DNA of 16,375 bases from assembly GCA_947370975.1 (NCBI GenBank), contig CANBNG010000033.1, positions 1 to 16,375 on the forward strand, in the 5' to 3' direction. Made by a program: the position numbers and the translations under genes. This document shows, piece by piece, positions 1 through 8,309 of this stretch (position 1 is the first letter of the stretch; each line of letters starts with the position of its first letter). The notes beneath the pieces were generated by a model that saw only the letters and a program-made list of their open reading frames with translations, had not been told where the DNA came from and made no database searches. The stretch is from Beijerinckiaceae bacterium (GTDB lineage: Bacteria > Pseudomonadota > Alphaproteobacteria > Rhizobiales > Beijerinckiaceae).

Positions 1-115
1 CTCATCGCTGAGCTACAAGCCTCCCGCCCCCGAGGCCGTGAAGTGGCCGGCTGCGCAACCCGGACCAACTACGCCGGCCACCCCAGCCATAGCGCCACGG
101 CCGATCATGAACTAA
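1..115 (+). CDS. IS3-family transposase OrfB, C-terminal fragment (partial, runs off the left edge)
   Basis: The frame starting at base 2 reads SSLSYKPPAPEAVKW and ends at TAA 113-115 after a Pro/Ala-rich tail. The segment SSLxYKPPAPEAV is the end of the RPHSSLGYxPPAPE motif that closes the DDE integrase domain of many IS3-family OrfB proteins. The other copy at the right edge shows the same motif with more upstream sequence. Position 11 gives Ser where the right copy has the usual Gly (SSLSY against SSLGY). OrfB is the catalytic part of the transposase, acting as the OrfAB fusion made by programmed frameshifting. Only about 37 residues are in the window, so activity cannot be judged. Confidence 0.75.
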   Translation, partial: SSLSYKPPAPEAVKWPAAQPGPTTPATPAIAPRPIMN

Positions 116-149
116 CATTTAAAACGGAGCACTCGACGGGGGCCGACCA
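1..149 (+). mobile_element. IS3-family element, 3' end (left copy, partial)
   Basis: This segment is the distal end of an IS3-family insertion sequence whose body lies to the left of the window. It contains the last codons of the transposase, a 34-bp non-coding tail, and then a presumed terminal repeat ending in CCGACCA at 149. Homology with the right-hand copy (16114-16262, inverted) stops exactly there. The tip reads TGGTCGGCCCCC from outside in, the TG...CA form typical of IS3-family ends. Only three mismatches (positions 11, 49, 82) separate the two copies. The other end of the element is not visible, so the true IR pair and target duplication cannot be checked. Confidence 0.8.
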
Positions 150-389
150 GCGAGAGCCGTCCAAGGCACGTAAAAAATGTGCTCGGAAAACTACGCCGAA
201 CGCGAGGCCGGATCAAACAAACTGAGTCTTGAGCGAATGCGCTCGTTCGCGTCCTCCCCTGCTCTCGCCGGCTATGATCACCATCACTTATGGCGAACGC
301 CGATCCAGTGATTGGATTTCCAGAGCCTGCACGACGATCCTGTCCTCCAGAGAAGTCGGACTGATCGATGTGCTTCCGTGGAGCGTCGC
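150..389. other. Non-coding stretch between left IS end and aldolase pseudogene
   Basis: No gene is recognised here. It holds a few short palindromes only: GCAC...GTGC around 172-182 and GAGCGAATGCGCTC at 231-244. A frame open from 312 continues into the aldolase, but the start at 390 has a better ribosome-binding site (GGAG about 8 bases upstream) and matches where the family begins. No convincing promoter was seen. Confidence 0.4.
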
Positions 390-1241
390 ATGAAATACCA
401 CACTGAGTTCGCAAGCGTTCAGGCAGCGGTCAGCCCTGAAGAATGGAAGGCGCGCGTTGACCTCGCGGCCGCCTATCGGCTGGTCGACATCTACGGGATG
501 ACAGACCTGATCTATAATCACATCACGGTTCGCATCCACGGCACCGAACACCTGCTCATCAACTTGTATGGACTCCTGTACAAGGAGATTACGGCCTCGA
601 GCCTGGTCAAGATCGACTTTGAAGGGAACATTATTTCAAAACCTGACACCGATTACGGCATCAACCAGGCCGGTTACGTTATTCACGGCGCAATTCACAA
701 GGCTCGACCGGATGTGGCTAGCGTCATGCACACGCATACACGTGCCGGCATGGCGGTATCGGCGATGAAATGCGGATTACTGCCGCTGACGCAGACGTCA
801 ATCCGCTTCCATGGAAACATCGGCTACCATGATTACGAGGGACCTGCGATCAATGTCGATGAACGAGAGCGCCTCGTCGAAAGCCTCGGCGTGCATGACG
901 CCCTCATCCTGCGCAAGCATGGCCTTCTGACATGCGGGGCGAGCATCCCGTAAGCATTCAACACTCATTATCAGTTGGAAATGGCTTGCCGTGGGCAAGT
1001 CGACGCCATGGCCGCGCGCACTAAACTTCTGATACCGCTGGACGAAATTCTGAATAGAACAGTTCATCTCTATCGCCCGGGCACGCGCCGCCCTTACGGC
1101 TTACTTGAATAGCCGGCGATGATCCGGCGGCTCGAAGCCGAGTCCGCCAACTCGGCCTATCCTCACTATGCGTCTAGAGGCTCTCGTGTCGCACGCGAGC
1201 ATTCATGGATACGACGCATAACGTCATGCCGTTCGCCTTAG
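390..1241 (+). pseudogene. Class II aldolase/adducin-family protein, broken by two in-frame stop codons
   Basis: The readable protein is a class II (zinc-dependent) aldolase/adducin-domain enzyme, a family that cleaves or decarboxylates sugar phosphates and related hydroxy-acids. From ATG 390 it shows VMHTHTRAG (residues 112-120, metal ligands H114 and H116) and RKHGLLTCG (H177, third metal His). After SIP the frame hits TAA 951-953, but the same frame then continues as AFNTHYQLEMACRGQVDA and on to RPYGLLE, where a second stop, TAG 1110-1112, precedes PAMIRRLE. Family pattern suggests a Glu codon became TAA and a Trp codon (TGG) became TAG. The full length would be about 262 residues, normal for the family. 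The last in-frame stop is TAG 1239-1241; the true end is probably near 1175. With no frameshift and metal ligands intact, decay looks recent. A sequencing error at both sites is less likely but possible. Confidence 0.82.
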
Positions 1242-1507
1242 CTAATCGAAGCGCCGCCGCCCGCATAGACCTTCACGGCCATCAAGAGATTCTCGGCCTT
1301 AGCAAAAGGCTCATTGATCGTGCCCCTTCTCGCGTAAGGGCAGATTCCGCATTGAGAAAACAACCGCGTGATCGATTGCGGCAATCGGACGTCGCTCAAC
1401 GAGCTTCCTACCGTCCACAGATCACCTCCCTCGGTTCTTATTTTTATTGATCCTGCACCTGTCAATCCACCTCCCGTCAAGGTGGTCGGTTCAGCTCCCA
1501 GAAACGC
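1242..1507. other. Intergenic stretch without a recognisable gene
   Basis: About 265 bp between the aldolase remnant and the operon terminator. Short open frames exist on both strands (1205-1450 plus, 1238-1480 minus). Neither has a good ribosome-binding site or motifs I recognise. The minus frame is rich in ordinary residues (GGDLWTVGSS, AKAENLLMAVKVYAGGG) and could be the relic of a gene, but I cannot name it. A perfect 6-bp stem CCACCT/AGGTGG lies at 1467-1485. Confidence 0.3.
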
Positions 1508-1537
1508 AAAAAGCCGCCCTTGGGAGGGCGGCTTTTC
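1508..1537 (-). terminator. Rho-independent terminator of the liv operon (possibly bidirectional)
   Basis: A perfect 12-bp stem AAAAGCCGCCCT / AGGGCGGCTTTT (1509-1520 with 1525-1536) closes a 4-base loop. On the minus strand it is followed by a T-rich stretch (the complement of GCAAAAA at 1506-1512). It lies about 110 bases past the stop of the last operon gene at 1647. The T run on the plus strand (1533-1536) is short, so plus-strand use is possible but weaker. Confidence 0.8.
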
Positions 1538-1646
1538 ATGACTGAACGCAAATCAATCCCAAGCATCGCTCACCAATGACCAGCGCCACATCGCGCGACG
1601 ACCTGGCGCAACGAGAACGATGGGTCAACGCGGTCCCCTGCTCGCA

Positions 1647-2528
1647 TCAAGGCCTCTTGGTCTTCGAAAGGCGCCCGGTCCAGTCGGGAGGGTTTTGCTG
1701 CTTGATGCGCAAGCCATCCTTGACAAGTTCCTTGACCACCCCGGCGACAGGCATGGAGAGCCCGACGGCATCGGCGATCTTGCTGACGATCTGCATGTCC
1801 TTCAGGGCCCAGATGAATGAAACATTCTCCCAGTTCTGCAAGGCGTCCGAGGCTCCGGAGCCGAGCAGCAGGGCGTCGCGCAAACGGACAAGATCCATGC
1901 CATTGGCTTCGCTGAGACGACCCGCCTCGATCAATGCGATTCCATTCACCCAGAGCAGGAAGTTGTTCATGGACTTCCCGAACTGGCCCGCGCCGACATC
2001 GCCGAGCAAAACGACCTGCGAGCTGAATGTGCGATAAACAGGGTCAAGGGTCGCGAAGACGTCCTCGGAGGCGCCGACAAGCGTCAACATCGTGCCCTCG
2101 TCAGCGGCCTTGGCGCCGCGGCAGATCGGCGCGTCGGCGAGCAGGATTCCTTTCACGGCAAGCTTTTTCGCCAGCCATTTGACATGGTCGGGCGTGCAGG
2201 TCGACGAGACGGCGACAATCGAACCGGCAGGCATGGTCTCGATCAGGCCGCCCGGGCCGAGCACCACCTGCGTGGCCTCGTCATCGAACCCGACGGCAAT
2301 AATGACAAAACGCGCCGCAGCGCCCACTTCGGCCGGCGTCCCGACCACGCGAGAACCATGGTCACTGGCGGCGGCCTCGCACTGGCGCACATCCAAGTCA
2401 TTGACGATTGTCTTGTAGCCATGGCGGGTCAGATGTTTCGTGATCGCCAAACCCATGCGGCCGATGCCGACAAGGCCAATTGTCTTCGTGTTTTCATCCG
2501 TCATGGTCATTCTCACTGTTGCGTTCAT
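1647..2528 (-). CDS. NAD(P)-dependent beta-hydroxyacid dehydrogenase (3-hydroxyisobutyrate dehydrogenase family)
   Basis: A cytosolic dehydrogenase of the 6-phosphogluconate/3-hydroxyisobutyrate family, which interconverts beta-hydroxyacids and semialdehydes with NAD(P). The Rossmann motif GLVGIGRMGLAI sits at residues 18-29. The substrate segment DAPICRGAKAADEGTM (132-147) stands where the family usually has DAPVSGG. The catalytic-Lys motif GAGQFGKSMNN is at 179-189 (K185). Length of 293 residues is normal. The start is uncertain: ATG 2528 has no clear ribosome-binding site, and ATG 2510 or 2504 would place the Rossmann motif nearer the N-terminus as is usual. It is the last gene of the liv operon, 16 bases after livF, with a terminator downstream. 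The replacement of SGG by CRG suggests a substrate other than 3-hydroxyisobutyrate; tartronate-semialdehyde reductase or a related enzyme is possible. Confidence 0.85.
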   Translation of the reverse strand: MNATVRMTMTDENTKTIGLVGIGRMGLAITKHLTRHGYKTIVNDLDVRQCEAAASDHGSRVVGTPAEVGAAARFVIIAVGFDDEATQVVLGPGGLIETMPAGSIVAVSSTCTPDHVKWLAKKLAVKGILLADAPICRGAKAADEGTMLTLVGASEDVFATLDPVYRTFSSQVVLLGDVGAGQFGKSMNNFLLWVNGIALIEAGRLSEANGMDLVRLRDALLLGSGASDALQNWENVSFIWALKDMQIVSKIADAVGLSMPVAGVVKELVKDGLRIKQQNPPDWTGRLSKTKRP

Positions 2529-2544
2529 GCGTGCATCGTTCGAT

Positions 2545-3243
2545 TTAAAGGGCGAGCTGCTCGCGCAGAAGGCTTGGGTTCGCTTGCAACATTTCGCTGG
2601 ATCCCTGGAAGGTCACGGCGCCCTTGTTCAGGATGTAATGGCGGTCGGCAATGGCGAGCGCGGCCCTTATGTTTTGTTCGATGACGAGGACCGCGACGCC
2701 AGCATCGCGCACGCCGCGGATGATCGAGACGATTTCCTGAACGATCAGCGGAGCCAAGCCCTCGGACGGTTCGTCGAGAATCAGGAATTGTGGATTGAGC
2801 AACAAAGCCCGCGCGATAGAGAGCATCTGCTGTTCCCCGCCCGACAACTTGGTTCCACGAAAAGCACGTCGCTCCTCGAGGCGGGGAAACATGCGATAGA
2901 CGTCGGGAAGGGACCAGCGCGCGTTCACACCGGGCCTGGCCGCCACCAGCAGATTTTCCTCGACCGTCAGGCTTTTGAAAATGCCACGCTCCTGCGGCAC
3001 GAAACCGATGCCGAGCCGGGACACACGGTGGGGCGCCAGTCCGCCGATTTCGTGTCCCTGAAACCGGATGCTGCCGGACCGAGGGGTGAGATAGCCCATC
3101 ACCGACAGCAGCGTCGTGGTTTTACCGGCACCGTTACGTCCCAGAAGCGAGACGATCTCCCCTTCGCCGACATGCAGTGAAACGTCGTGCAGAATATGGC
3201 TGGCCCCGTAAAAGGCATTAAGCTTCTCGACATCGAGACTCAT
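2545..3243 (-). CDS. livF: ABC transporter ATP-binding protein, LivF type
   Basis: One of two ATPases of a branched-chain-amino-acid-type (HAAT family) ABC importer, acting on the cytoplasmic face of the inner membrane. The 232-residue protein has Walker A GRNGAGKTT (35-43), the Q-loop region FVPQERGIF (81-89), signature LSGGEQQM (133-140) and Walker B FLILDEPSEG (153-162), then the LivF-typical GLAPLIVQEI. Its ATG overlaps the livG stop by four bases, implying translational coupling. The family transports branched-chain amino acids but also urea, short amides, aromatic acids and other small polar compounds, so the name does not fix the substrate. The position among catabolic genes argues for a dedicated pathway substrate. 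Confidence 0.93.
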   Translation of the reverse strand: MSLDVEKLNAFYGASHILHDVSLHVGEGEIVSLLGRNGAGKTTTLLSVMGYLTPRSGSIRFQGHEIGGLAPHRVSRLGIGFVPQERGIFKSLTVEENLLVAARPGVNARWSLPDVYRMFPRLEERRAFRGTKLSGGEQQMLSIARALLLNPQFLILDEPSEGLAPLIVQEIVSIIRGVRDAGVAVLVIEQNIRAALAIADRHYILNKGAVTFQGSSEMLQANPSLLREQLAL

Positions 3244-3977
3244 TGCGGAGCTCCGAGATAGACTTCCTGCACACGGGGATCATCTGCGACGGCGCGCGGT
3301 GCGCCGCTGGCGATCACTTCACCATAATAAAGGACGGTGATGTGGTCCGCGATCGAGAACACGACCTCCATGTCATGTTCAATCATCAGTATGCTGATCT
3401 CGCGCGGCAGGGCGTGAAGGACATCGATCATGCGCGCGGTCTCGCTCGGCGACAGTCCCGATGTCGGCTCGTCGAGCAGCAAAACCGTGGGACTGGTGGC
3501 AAGCGCGACCGCAACTTCGACCTGACGGAGATCTCCATAGGACAATTTGCCGACAGGCTGCGCCGCGATCCGGCCAAGGTTCATTTGCTCGATAGCCTGC
3601 TCGGCGAGCCCCAGGACGCGCGTATCGTTGCGCCAGCTGCGAAACATGTCGTAAGTCCGGCCATGCGCCGCCTGCGCGCCGAGCCGCACATTTTCGAAGA
3701 CGGACAAGGCCTGAAACAAGGTATTTTTCTGAAACGTGCGGGCGAGACCGGCCTGTGCCCGCAGCGGGGCCGAAAGGCGGGTGATCTCCCGTCCATGCAG
3801 GAAAATCTTGCCACGGTCCGGCGAGAGCTGGCCGCCGATCTGGTTGATCAGCGTCGTCTTGCCCGCGCCGTTTGGGCCGATGATGGTGTGACGCTGGCCT
3901 GGAGTAACGTCCAGCGTCACCGCATTCGAGACGACGAGACTTCCAAAAGCCTTGGAGACATTTTCGAGCCGCAGCAT
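3240..3977 (-). CDS. livG: ABC transporter ATP-binding protein, LivG type
   Basis: The second ATPase of the importer, partner of LivF. Its 245 residues show Walker A GPNGAGKTT (34-42), the Q-loop segment ARTFQKNTLF (79-88), signature LSYGDLRQVEV (145-155) and Walker B VLLLDEPTSGLSP (165-177). A switch His follows in LMIEHDMEVVF. The LSYG form of the signature and the DEPTSGL box are typical of LivG rather than LivF. It shares one base with the livM stop (TGATG) and overlaps livF by four, so the three genes are tightly coupled. Confidence 0.93.
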   Translation of the reverse strand: MLRLENVSKAFGSLVVSNAVTLDVTPGQRHTIIGPNGAGKTTLINQIGGQLSPDRGKIFLHGREITRLSAPLRAQAGLARTFQKNTLFQALSVFENVRLGAQAAHGRTYDMFRSWRNDTRVLGLAEQAIEQMNLGRIAAQPVGKLSYGDLRQVEVAVALATSPTVLLLDEPTSGLSPSETARMIDVLHALPREISILMIEHDMEVVFSIADHITVLYYGEVIASGAPRAVADDPRVQEVYLGAPQ

Positions 3978-4948
3978 CAGCGTCGCTCACCTGATCGGGA
4001 AAGCTTCTTCGCGAAACCGAGAATGCCTTCCGGACAAACCATGACGCAGGCCACGAAAATACAACCGACGATAAGCAGCCAGTGCGATGTGTGCGTGCTG
4101 ACGACGTTCTTAACTGACAGGAACAGACCGGCGCCGAGGACCGGCCCCAGCAGCGACCCCTTGCCGCCAAGAATGACCATCAAGAGGATCATGCCCGATG
4201 TTCCAAATGAGAGCGCGTCGGGCGAAACAAAGCCATTGTAGAAAGCATAAACACCGCCGCTCAACCCGGCGATGGCCCCCGAAAGCGCAAAGGCAGCTAG
4301 CCTGATGTGCCGGGTCTGGTAGCCAATAGCCTGCATGCGCAGGCTGCTCTCGCGGGTTCCCACGAGCACATGTCCGAAGGGCGAGGCTATAACCATCCGC
4401 ATGAACAGCAGTGCGCCGGCAAGACAGGCGGCAGTGAACAGGTACATCACATCCGCATCGGCGAGATCGAACCCGAATAGATCGGGACGAAGCAGCCCGC
4501 CGACGCCGTCCGAACCGCCGGTCAGCGGGCGCCATTTGATGGCCCCCGAGTTCAGCAATTGCGCGAAGGCAAGGCTCATCATGAAGAAACCGACGCCGCC
4601 CAGGCGAACACAGAAGGCACCGATCACAACCGCCGCGACAGTAGCCGTCGCCACGCCTCCGGCAAGCCCGAGCCAAGGACTGACGTCATATCGTGTCGAG
4701 ATGAGAACGGTGGCATAGGCGCCAAGGCCGAAGAAAGCCGCATGACCGAAAGACACCATGCCGCCGTAGCCAAGAATGAGATTCAGGCTCACGGCCACGA
4801 TCGCGAAAATCATTATCTCGGTGATGACATCAAGCCCGTAGCCGCTCAGAAGGGCCAGCGGCGAGAGCACGACAAACGGCAGAAGGACCGCGACGAATGC
4901 GAAGCCGCGCGCTGCAGGCCACTTCGTGAAAAATGTGGCTGTCGTCAT
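3977..4948 (-). CDS. livM: ABC transporter permease, LivM type
   Basis: An inner-membrane permease of 323 residues with repeated hydrophobic segments from residue 17 onward. The family hallmark SLNLILGYGGMVSFGHAAFF (residues 54-73) forms the conserved motif of LivM proteins, and EAA-like coupling sequence (VGTRESSLRMQAIGYQ) precedes later membrane helices. The start at 4948 has a good ribosome-binding site, GGGAGG, placed in the last codons of livH, whose TAG directly abuts the ATG. It pairs with LivH to form the pore. No breaks or missing parts are seen. Confidence 0.92.
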   Translation of the reverse strand: MTTATFFTKWPAARGFAFVAVLLPFVVLSPLALLSGYGLDVITEIMIFAIVAVSLNLILGYGGMVSFGHAAFFGLGAYATVLISTRYDVSPWLGLAGGVATATVAAVVIGAFCVRLGGVGFFMMSLAFAQLLNSGAIKWRPLTGGSDGVGGLLRPDLFGFDLADADVMYLFTAACLAGALLFMRMVIASPFGHVLVGTRESSLRMQAIGYQTRHIRLAAFALSGAIAGLSGGVYAFYNGFVSPDALSFGTSGMILLMVILGGKGSLLGPVLGAGLFLSVKNVVSTHTSHWLLIVGCIFVACVMVCPEGILGFAKKLSRSGERR

Positions 4949-5818
4949 CTAGCCTCCCGACGGGTCTTGGCCGAACAGGCCGTGGGGGCGGACCAGAAGA
5001 ATGCCGATCATCGCGAAATAGATGAGGAACATGGAGACGCCCGGAATATAGGCTTTGCCGAGCGTATCGGCGAAGCCAATGACCAGACTGCCAATCAGCG
5101 CGCCGCGCAGGCTGCCCAGGCCGCCGATGGCGACGACGATGAATGCCGGAATCAGGACTTCGACATCAATCCCGGAAAAGACGCCGAGCAGCGGACCCGC
5201 GACGACGCCAGCAAGCGCGGCCAGCCCGCCGCCGATCGCAAAAGTGGCCGTGCGCAGGGCCGGCACGTTCAATCCAATACCCATGGCGGTGCGCGCATCG
5301 TCGACGCCCGCGCGCACCATGGATCCTGCGCGCGTGCGTTCGAGCACGAGCCAGATCGCAAATGCGCAAATGAAGCCGAAAGCGAGAAGCGCCAGACGAT
5401 AGGCCGGGAAGACATTTCCCAAAATTTCGACGCCTTCGCGCAGGCCTCTCGGCTCCTGCAGGCTGGAAAGGCCCTTGCCCCATATTGTCTCGGTCACGTC
5501 GGTCAGGATGAAAGACAGTCCGAATGTCAGCAGGACCTGATCGAGCTGGCTGCGCGCATAAAGTCGTCTCAGAAAGGCAACTTCAATCAGTCCGGCGAGC
5601 GCCATGACCGGAATAGGTGCCAGCAGCATGGCAAGCCAGAAGCTGCCCGTCGCCGCCGTGACCGACAAGGCAACGAAACCGCCGAGCATGAAGAACGATC
5701 CATGCGCAAGGTTCACGATTCCAAGCAGGCCGAAAATCAAGGCGAGGCCAGCTGAAACAAGAAACAGGAGCACGCCGTAGACGAGCCCGTTCAGCAACTG
5801 GGTGAGAAACAGATCCAT
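4949..5818 (-). CDS. livH: ABC transporter permease, LivH type
   Basis: The partner permease of LivM, 289 residues, strongly hydrophobic from the N-terminus. The family motif GLALIFGLLGIVNLAHGSFF (residues 24-43) is intact, and a later segment, FIVVAIGGLGSLRGALIGSL, matches the conserved GGxGSLxGA motif. It begins 19 bases after the stop of the substrate-binding-protein gene and ends directly against livM. The order binding protein, H, M, G, F is the usual one for this importer class. The ribosome-binding site is weak (ACGGGGCG), consistent with coupling to the gene before it. Confidence 0.92.
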   Translation of the reverse strand: MDLFLTQLLNGLVYGVLLFLVSAGLALIFGLLGIVNLAHGSFFMLGGFVALSVTAATGSFWLAMLLAPIPVMALAGLIEVAFLRRLYARSQLDQVLLTFGLSFILTDVTETIWGKGLSSLQEPRGLREGVEILGNVFPAYRLALLAFGFICAFAIWLVLERTRAGSMVRAGVDDARTAMGIGLNVPALRTATFAIGGGLAALAGVVAGPLLGVFSGIDVEVLIPAFIVVAIGGLGSLRGALIGSLVIGFADTLGKAYIPGVSMFLIYFAMIGILLVRPHGLFGQDPSGG

Positions 5819-5837
5819 GTTTCAGCCGCGCGCCCCG

Positions 5838-7061
5838 TCAGGCCTTGTTCGGGGGGTAATCCCCGACATTCGCCACCGTTGCAATCGGTTCGTTGCGCAG
5901 CACGCCATCTCTCTTCTCGACTTTCCGAATGTAGACATTCTGGATCGCCTGATGCGTGACCTGGTCGAACGACACAGGACCGCGCGGAGCCTTGATGTTG
6001 GTCTTTGCGAGCGCAGCAGCAAAGGCATCGGCGTCCTCGACGTTTCCGTCGATGAGTTTGACGGCGTCGTCGATAATGCGCATGGCTGTGTAGCCGCTTT
6101 CGTCGAAGACGCCCGGATAGGACTTTTTCTTGTCCCGGAAAAGGTCGACATAGGCCTTGTTTTCAGGCGTATCTAGGGTTTCGCAATAGATGCTTGAGGA
6201 AATCGCGCCCAGCGCGCTGTCGCCCTGCCCTGAGAACGTGTCGGCGTCGAGCGTCGACTGGAATCCGACGAGTTCGGACTTCGCCTTGAGGCCGAACTGG
6301 TCATACTGCTTGACGAAGCGGATCGCATCGCTGCCGCTGTAGAACACATAGGTCATCGGCGGAGGCGAGGTCACAAGGTCGGAGATATAGGCGCTGAAAT
6401 CGTTGGTTCCAGGCGGCGTGAAGATCTCCTTGACGACCTTTCCGCCACCCTGGACGAAACTGTCGCGGAACGCATCGGCGATGTCATGCCCCGCCAGATA
6501 ATCGGAAGCGATGACGGCAGCCTCGCGCTTGAGATTGGCTGCGGCCCAGGCGCCCATGGTGCTCGCGACCTGCCAATTTGAAAGCGTGGCGCGGAACATG
6601 TGCGGCAGACGTCCCTTCGTGAGGTCCGTCGAGCCAGCCCCGGTGACGATCCAGGGCGTGCCAGCCTTTTTCATATAGGCCGCGATCGCCGCCGCAATAT
6701 GGCTTCCCAAGGGGCCCGCAACGATTTGGACCTTTTCGCTCTCGACCAGCTTGCGGGCCTTCTGCAAGGCGACCTGCGGATTGAACTCATCGTCCTCACG
6801 CAGCAGTTCGACCGGCCGCCCGGCTATCTTCCCGCCTGCCTGATCGAGATAAAGCTGAAGACCCTCAAAGATTGCCTGCCCGTAGATCCCACCGGCCTTG
6901 TTGTACACATTCAGACAGCCAATCCGGATTGGCGCCTTCGTGACCTGCGCGATCGCGGGCATTGGAAAGGCTGAAACAAGCGACCCTGCGGTGACGAGAC
7001 CGGCACCGCGCACAAGGTCGCGGCGGGTTGCTGACGGCGTCTGCGAACGTTTCTCACCCAT
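5838..7061 (-). CDS. Periplasmic substrate-binding protein of the Liv-type importer (peripla_BP_6, Tat-like leader)
   Basis: The solute receptor for LivFGHM, about 407 residues with this start. The leader has a twin-arginine-like motif TRRDLVRGAG (residues 12-21), a hydrophobic stretch and a likely cleavage after AIA near residue 38. The mature part begins APIRIGCLNVYN and carries GAGSTDLTKGRLPHMFR and ESGYTAMRIIDDAVK, typical of type I periplasmic binding proteins of the amino-acid/amide group. I chose ATG 7061, which has AGAGGG about 9 bases upstream, over an in-frame TTG two codons earlier. The usual acidic and aromatic ligand contacts for leucine cannot be assigned, so the ligand is open; the family also binds amides, urea and aromatic acids. 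It follows the monooxygenase gene by 37 bases. Confidence 0.9.
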   Translation of the reverse strand: MGEKRSQTPSATRRDLVRGAGLVTAGSLVSAFPMPAIAQVTKAPIRIGCLNVYNKAGGIYGQAIFEGLQLYLDQAGGKIAGRPVELLREDDEFNPQVALQKARKLVESEKVQIVAGPLGSHIAAAIAAYMKKAGTPWIVTGAGSTDLTKGRLPHMFRATLSNWQVASTMGAWAAANLKREAAVIASDYLAGHDIADAFRDSFVQGGGKVVKEIFTPPGTNDFSAYISDLVTSPPPMTYVFYSGSDAIRFVKQYDQFGLKAKSELVGFQSTLDADTFSGQGDSALGAISSSIYCETLDTPENKAYVDLFRDKKKSYPGVFDESGYTAMRIIDDAVKLIDGNVEDADAFAAALAKTNIKAPRGPVSFDQVTHQAIQNVYIRKVEKRDGVLRNEPIATVANVGDYPPNKA

Positions 7062-7098
7062 GTGCAAACCCTCTGATCAAAATGGAAAACAACGTCCG

Positions 7099-8250
7099 TT
7101 ACAGTTTCGGCGCACCAAAGCGCAGCCCGGCCCGCTCCATGCGCGGCAACACTTCGTCACGGAAGAATGGCAGTTCCGAAATATAATCAACGAACCCGAG
7201 GGCCATGCCGTCGATGCCGGCACGGTGCAAGATGGCGAACTGCTCGACCACCTCGTCGGGTCCACCGATGATCGGCCAGGTGCCGATGCCGCCAATCAGC
7301 CGCTCCTTCATCTTGACGAGCTTGTCCATTGGGATCGACTTCTGGTGCTTCCGGATTGCAAGAATATGATCGACGGCCGCCCAATCGCCCTGCTCGTGAA
7401 CGATATAGTTGTGGTATTCCGCGGCTTCCTTCGCGGTAGCCCGGCAAATCACGTGACCGCTGGCAAACACGCGCTGTCGCTCCGCAGATCCTGCGCGGAG
7501 ACCTTCGAGTTCCGCGGCAAGCGTCTCAAGCGCGATGATGTTCATGAACAGGCTGTCCGCATTGGCCATGGCGAATGCGCGCCCCGCACCGGACGAACCG
7601 GCGCTCAGGATGATCGGACGCTTGCCACCCTGCGGCTTGGGTTCTAGTTCGACACCCTTGAGCTGGAAGAAGGTGCCATCCAGATCGAACGGCTCGTGTT
7701 CCGCCCAGATCCGTTTGACTGTCGAGATCCATTCCTGAGCATAAGCGTAGCGGGCATCGTGCTCCAGAAGCTCGACGCCAAACATTTCGAACTCCGGCTG
7801 ATTGCCGCCAGCGACAATATTGAGCCCGTAGCGGCCACCGCCAATGGCCTGGATCGTCACGGCCTGCTTTGCAGCAAAAACCGGATTGATGAAGGGGACA
7901 TGGATTGTCGAAAACAGCGTGATCCGCTCTGTCGCGCCGAGCAGCCCCGCGGCCCAGGCCATCGTCTCAAAACTGCTGCCTTGCGCGTTCGAGGCGCCGC
8001 GATATCCGTGCCATCGGGCGATTGGCAAAAGGAAGTCGAGACCGGCTTGTTCAGCCAACCGCGCTGCGGTGACGTTGTTCTCCCAAGTCGCCCGCCAACG
8101 TTCCGGCGCGCGGGTTACGGCGAGGCCGCCCTCGCAGTTCATGCCAAACAGCCCTAGCTGGAAAGCGTTGCGCGTGTCGCCAAAGGCTTGTCGCGGTCCG
8201 GAAGTGGCTGATCCAGTCGCGAGACCAGACGAGAGTTCCTGTGCTGACAT
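7099..8250 (-). CDS. LLM-class flavin-dependent monooxygenase (RutA/SfnG-like)
   Basis: A luciferase-like TIM-barrel monooxygenase that uses reduced flavin and O2. Its 383 residues include GLFGMNCEGGLAVT (33-46), EQAGLDFLLPIARWHGY (67-83), the AAKQAVTIQAIGGGR segment (126-140) and GLNIVAGGNQPEFEMFG (142-158), all typical of the LLM family. The NCEGGLA and LLPIARWxGY blocks recall RutA, which opens the uracil ring, and related dimethylsulfone and nitrilotriacetate monooxygenases. ATG 8250 is chosen over 8301 because GGGAGGTGGGA sits just upstream. It is the first gene of the liv operon, divergent from the GntR regulator. No flavin reductase gene is present in the window, so reduced flavin must come from elsewhere. 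The substrate is not predictable beyond a small molecule imported by the adjacent transporter. Confidence 0.88.
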   Translation of the reverse strand: MSAQELSSGLATGSATSGPRQAFGDTRNAFQLGLFGMNCEGGLAVTRAPERWRATWENNVTAARLAEQAGLDFLLPIARWHGYRGASNAQGSSFETMAWAAGLLGATERITLFSTIHVPFINPVFAAKQAVTIQAIGGGRYGLNIVAGGNQPEFEMFGVELLEHDARYAYAQEWISTVKRIWAEHEPFDLDGTFFQLKGVELEPKPQGGKRPIILSAGSSGAGRAFAMANADSLFMNIIALETLAAELEGLRAGSAERQRVFASGHVICRATAKEAAEYHNYIVHEQGDWAAVDHILAIRKHQKSIPMDKLVKMKERLIGGIGTWPIIGGPDEVVEQFAILHRAGIDGMALGFVDYISELPFFRDEVLPRMERAGLRFGAPKL

Positions 8251-8309
8251 TCCCACCTCCCTCAGGCCTCGCCTTTGCAGCGATGTACCAAGTGTCGACA
8301 TACTACGAT

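Noticed and set aside
43..225. A small plus-strand frame over the left IS boundary
   Set aside because: It overlaps the transposase end in another frame and crosses the IS terminus; no start signal or motif.
1205..1450. Small plus-strand frame after the aldolase pseudogene
   Set aside because: No ribosome-binding site and no recognisable motif; it overlaps an equally open minus frame, so neither is supported.
1467..1485. Stem CCACCT/AGGTGG as a terminator
   Set aside because: Only 6 bp, no T run on either side, and a much stronger terminator lies 25 bases away.
2440..3180. A 246-codon plus-strand open frame opposite livF
   Set aside because: It is a shadow of the LivF ATPase gene, with no recognisable protein features.
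3243..4241. A 332-codon plus-strand open frame opposite livG and the end of livM
   Set aside because: The opposite strand has intact Walker A, signature and Walker B motifs; this frame is a shadow with no ribosome-binding site or domain.
4559..5755. A 398-codon plus-strand open frame opposite livM and livH
   Set aside because: It is antisense to two clear permease genes, its translation is very rich in Arg, Glu, Gln and Asp without any motif, and such frames arise from GC-rich codon bias of the true strand.
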